This document shows positions 21,832-24,953 of a stretch of 24,953 nucleotides of DNA, in pieces (position 1 is the first letter of the stretch; each line of letters starts with the position of its first letter). The notes under the pieces are model-generated. The model had not been told where the DNA came from, ran no database searches, and saw only the letters and a list, made by a program, of their open reading frames with translations. Made by a program: the position numbers and the translations under genes. Source of the stretch: PALSA-1296 sp038322815 (GTDB lineage Bacteria > Bacteroidota > Ignavibacteria > Palsa-1295). The stretch spans positions 1-24,953 of the forward strand of contig JBBQGG010000045.1 in the NCBI GenBank assembly GCA_038322815.1, given 5' to 3'.

Positions 21832-23069
21832 TGGCACTGACCACTGAAAATATAAAGATGGCTCTTGCATCGCTTCGCGTAAATAAATTGCGGGCGTTTT
21901 TAACCATGCTTTCTATCGTAGTCGGTGTTTTTTCGATCATCGGAGCTATGACGGCATTAGGAATACTGACAAACGGAATAAGTAATTCACTCTCCCAGCT
22001 TGGAAGTGAAACTTTCACTGTAAAGAAATTCCCGACCATACAAATGGGCGGTGCTTCGTGGATGAAATATCTTCACCGTAAGACGATCACATACGATCAA
22101 ATTAAGTTTGTCCGATCGTTCACAAAATTACCAAGTGCCGTCAGCGCCGAGAATACTCTTGCGCCGCTTACTATTGCTTTCAAAAATCAAAAAAGTGATC
22201 CACAATTTAATCTCACCGGCAGCGATGATTATTTTGCAATCAATCATAACTATACTGTCACCGAAGGCAGAATGCTGACACGAGAAGATGTCGAATATGC
22301 TCGTGATGTCTGTATTTTAACTACCGATCTTATCAATCGCGTCTTTATAAATGGTGAAAAGCCTCTCGGCAAAACAGTGCAGCTTAATAATCGTCCCTAT
22401 GAAGTGATCGGAATTTTCGAAACCAAAGGCAGCGGCAGCGGCGCGTCCCAAGATAACTTCGCTCTTATTCCCATCACGAACATGCTGAAGTATTTTACGG
22501 ATAAGGATCTGGCGTCATTGACTATGACGGTACGTGCAACTTCTGAGGAGCAAATAAATCCAACGATTGATGAGGTGATCGGCGCGATGCGTTCTGCCCG
22601 CGGTGTGAAGCCAGGAGCTGAGAATGATTTTGAAGTTGAAGATAACTCAAGCTTGAATCTGCAATTTCAAAGTTTCTCTGATTACATTGTCTATGCCGGA
22701 GCAGGGATCAGCGCTATTGCCTTGCTTGCTGCCTCGATCGGGATTATGAACATCATGCTCGTTTCAGTGACTGAGCGCACAAAAGAGATCGGCATCCGCA
22801 AGGCTCTTGGCGCAACTCGCTCCAGTATCACAGCTCAATTCCTGACCGAGTCAACGGTGCTTTGTCTCATTGGCGGCATTATCGGAATTATCATCGGTAT
22901 AGCCTTCGGAAATATTGTTGCTATCTTCATGCATGCATCGGTTTATATTCCGTATCTCTGGATAGTAATAGGTTTGTTAGTTTGCACCTTCGTCGGAATC
23001 GTCTTTGGTCTATATCCCGCCATCAAAGCTGCAAAGATGGATCCTATTGATGCGCTAAGGTTCGAATAA
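21831..23069 (+). CDS. ABC transporter permease, MacB-like (second)
   Basis: 412 residues, same layout as the preceding gene: N-terminal helix (LRAFLTMLSIVVGVFSIIGA), periplasmic domain (~45-285, with LGKTVQLNNRPYEVIGIFET), three C-terminal helices and the motif RTKEIGIRKALGATRSSIT, ending AAKMDPIDALRFE. It is recognisably a paralog of the upstream gene but well diverged, so the pair is old and probably specialised. With TolC and the adaptor it completes a MacAB-TolC-like exporter of drugs, peptides or lipids; the substrate cannot be inferred. It is the last gene of the operon. Confidence 0.92.
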   Translation: MALTTENIKMALASLRVNKLRAFLTMLSIVVGVFSIIGAMTALGILTNGISNSLSQLGSETFTVKKFPTIQMGGASWMKYLHRKTITYDQIKFVRSFTKLPSAVSAENTLAPLTIAFKNQKSDPQFNLTGSDDYFAINHNYTVTEGRMLTREDVEYARDVCILTTDLINRVFINGEKPLGKTVQLNNRPYEVIGIFETKGSGSGASQDNFALIPITNMLKYFTDKDLASLTMTVRATSEEQINPTIDEVIGAMRSARGVKPGAENDFEVEDNSSLNLQFQSFSDYIVYAGAGISAIALLAASIGIMNIMLVSVTERTKEIGIRKALGATRSSITAQFLTESTVLCLIGGIIGIIIGIAFGNIVAIFMHASVYIPYLWIVIGLLVCTFVGIVFGLYPAIKAAKMDPIDALRFE

Positions 23070-23116
23070 TTAAATTTTCAGGGATTTCTTTGCCTACAGA
23101 ACACCGTTTTTCTTAG

Positions 23117-24859
23117 GTGAGAATAACCTGTAAATACGCCTTTATCCTCCTTCTGATACTTTTTGGTCTCGGCAACTCTTCTTATGCTCAGTGGAAAAAG
23201 TTTTTTAAGTTTCCCGATGTTGCACGCACTATTTATTTTCTTGATCATGTTGGGCATCCTGAGATCGGATTTGCTGGATTGAATAATGGTTCGATATGGC
23301 AGACGATTGATTACGGTATAACCTGGCAGAAAAAATTTACCGATCAAAATACCTTATCAATATCTGATATAACTTTTAAGGATATTTCAACAGGCTGGTT
23401 CTGCACTGCTCCGTATTTTGTACAGAAAGGCTCTTCATCAGTATATAGAACTGTCGATGGAGGACTAACCTGGCAATATGTCAATTCAGATCTCGGAGGA
23501 GCATATACAGCTCTCTATTATTTTCAACCTCAGCAAACTTTATATTTATCTGAATGGGGTAGAGGTGCATTCACCTCTATTGATAACGGAGATTCATGGA
23601 ATATATGGACCACAGAGACTCCTCTTAATGGATATGCATTTTCGGATTCTAAAAATGGCATCCTGACCTTTGCAGGAGGTGCTCTGAATAATATGTATAT
23701 AACCAATAACGGAGGAGTAATTTGGCAGCATATTTTTTCCGGCGCGCAGGCTTGGCAGCCTGCTGCAAAACCCGGAACGACAACTTTTTTTATTTTCAGT
23801 GAATATAATAGTACCTTAACGCGAGCCGATGGAATAGGCTTTCCGTGGTTTACTATCAGCACTATCGGCGCCGGAACAAATAAAGATTTTACAGGATGTC
23901 TTAGGATCAGCTCTTGTACAGGAGAGCTTTACGTTCAATCGGCAGTTGGGCAAGGAATGTATATGTCCTCCGATGATGGTGTAAACTGGCAGGCTATCGG
24001 CGGACCTTCGAACGATGTAGATACCCGTTTTTGCATTGATGGTGTAAATGTTTTTGCAGGTGATAAAACCGGAGAATTATGGGTAAGGCAAGGCATCGCT
24101 GATACTATAAAGATTTTACCCCAGTTGACCTTTTTTCAGTTGAAAAAAAATTCGTCCGTCTCATCAGGTATGGATACCAGCATCACTTTTTCTTTTCGAA
24201 ACGAGATTACTCCTTCGGTCGGACTGGATTCTTTTGCCTTCGATGTATCTTTTAACCCGAATATGCTGAGACTTGATAGTGCGCATGATGCTTTAGGTCG
24301 GAAGATAATAATTAATAAGGTGACCGAAGGATTCTACCATTGTATGTTCTATAATGTATTGCATAAAGATATTATGGCCAACCAACCTCTGGGTTTTTTT
24401 TATTTTTCGTCTTATCTTACCGTCGATACTGCCTCTACCATTTTCTTGAAATCGGGGAAAGCTTTTTTCGATCCGATGAAAAACTTTGGTTGTTCAATAA
24501 CTTCGATACCACAAAATAATAGTATTAATGATAGCGTTATCCTCAATGCCGCTGATCTATGCGGAGACGCTGCACTGCGGCATTTTCTTATTACCGGGAA
24601 CATTGGAAGCCGCATCATTTCAATTCATCCGAATCCTGCTTCAAGTGAAATTGCGATCGAAACGCAATCTTCTTCACTGCAGGATGTGACTGTTATTGTT
24701 TATGATGATCTTGGGCGTGAATGTCTATCTGAGAAATATTCTTTGCAAGAAAATATGACATTAAATATTCCAATACATTCTCTTGTGGTGGGTACATATC
24801 ATGTAGTACTAAAATCATCATCAGGAAGTATTTCATCAGAATTCGTCAAAATTAACTAA
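23117..24859 (+). CDS. T9SS-sorted secreted protein with Asp-box (BNR/sortilin-like) beta-propeller
   Basis: 580 residues. GTG at 23117 opens a signal peptide (KYAFILLLILFGLGNSSYAQ, cleavage before Trp). Residues ~26-340 form a propeller with at least five Asp-box turns: SIWQTIDYGITWQKK, VYRTVDGGLTWQYV, AFTSIDNGDSWNIW, MYITNNGGVIWQHI, MYMSSDDGVNWQAI. A cohesin-like beta domain follows (~345-490), ending in a LCGDAALRHFL motif. A type A T9SS sorting domain completes it (IISIHPNPASSEI, VIVYDDLGRE, VVGTYHVVLKSSSG). The protein is therefore exported and probably anchored at the surface. The last two domains match the order seen in the protein at 1-1842. No catalytic sialidase residues were recognised; binding is the likely role. 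Confidence 0.88.
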   Translation: MRITCKYAFILLLILFGLGNSSYAQWKKFFKFPDVARTIYFLDHVGHPEIGFAGLNNGSIWQTIDYGITWQKKFTDQNTLSISDITFKDISTGWFCTAPYFVQKGSSSVYRTVDGGLTWQYVNSDLGGAYTALYYFQPQQTLYLSEWGRGAFTSIDNGDSWNIWTTETPLNGYAFSDSKNGILTFAGGALNNMYITNNGGVIWQHIFSGAQAWQPAAKPGTTTFFIFSEYNSTLTRADGIGFPWFTISTIGAGTNKDFTGCLRISSCTGELYVQSAVGQGMYMSSDDGVNWQAIGGPSNDVDTRFCIDGVNVFAGDKTGELWVRQGIADTIKILPQLTFFQLKKNSSVSSGMDTSITFSFRNEITPSVGLDSFAFDVSFNPNMLRLDSAHDALGRKIIINKVTEGFYHCMFYNVLHKDIMANQPLGFFYFSSYLTVDTASTIFLKSGKAFFDPMKNFGCSITSIPQNNSINDSVILNAADLCGDAALRHFLITGNIGSRIISIHPNPASSEIAIETQSSSLQDVTVIVYDDLGRECLSEKYSLQENMTLNIPIHSLVVGTYHVVLKSSSGSISSEFVKIN

Positions 24860-24908
24860 CTTACCGACTTGAATCATTTGCATTGCAAAGTCCGTAGATT
24901 TACCGAAT

Positions 24909-24953
24909 ATGCAACAGACACCTAAATTGCGAACGCCCCTTCTTCTTATCCTT
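24909..24953 (+). CDS. Possible start of a secreted protein, cut by the window edge
   Basis: ATG at 24909 is followed by an open frame to the end (MQQTPKLRTPLLLILF-like; 15 codons visible), which has the basic-then-hydrophobic look of a signal peptide. Just upstream are a TTTGCATTGCAAA palindrome (24877-24889) and a TAGATTTA sequence (24895-24902) close to the -7 consensus. Too short to identify. Confidence 0.35.
   Translation, partial: MQQTPKLRTPLLLIL

Overview
The window looks like a chromosomal stretch from a Gram-negative bacterium of the Bacteroidota/Chlorobiota/Ignavibacteriota-Kapabacteria (FCB) group. Three things point there. Two secreted proteins end in type IX secretion (T9SS) sorting domains. 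Several genes are preceded by the TAnnTTTG -7 promoter element typical of that group. Many genes have weak Shine-Dalgarno sequences. The genus cannot be told from the sequence. No tRNA, rRNA, CRISPR array or classical transposase was seen.

Layout. (1) 1-3947, envelope proteins: the 3' part of a T9SS protein built of cysteine-paired Ig-like repeats, then a PQQ-type beta-propeller lipoprotein and an outer-membrane beta-barrel protein. The last two are broken by three single-base frameshifts. (2) 4064-4309: a C-terminal scrap of an amidohydrolase on the minus strand. (3) 4357-9348: a good promoter with an operator-like palindrome and a long leader, then an overlapping operon. It encodes an ECF sigma factor, an unusual membrane protein joining an anti-sigma-like N-terminus to a C-terminal beta-barrel-like domain, and an Asp-box propeller lipoprotein, followed by an alpha/beta hydrolase. 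(4) 9443-12547: recQ helicase, whose 3' end is interrupted by a compact unit. The unit is a DUF559 (PD-(D/E)XK-like) endonuclease gene bordered by C/G-rich palindromic repeats, and a diverged second copy of the recQ 3' end follows it. (5) 12688-13801: small hypothetical genes, a fourth copy of the repeat and another large inverted repeat. (6) 13767-15430: a divergent pair, a Rieske ferredoxin-like protein and a membrane-anchored triheme cytochrome c, with back-to-back TAnnTTTG boxes. (7) 15474-16928: CCA-adding enzyme/poly(A) polymerase family. (8) 17120-23069: a five-gene tripartite efflux operon (TolC, MacA-like adaptor, MacB-like ATPase, two MacB-like permeases). (9) 23117-24859: a second T9SS protein with an Asp-box propeller. 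The start of another gene may lie at the window edge.

The strongest candidates for something undescribed are the DUF559-plus-palindrome unit at the recQ 3' end and the anti-sigma/beta-barrel fusion. The fusion could carry an outer-membrane signal to a cytoplasmic sigma factor in one polypeptide. Both are inferences from sequence reading alone, without database searches.
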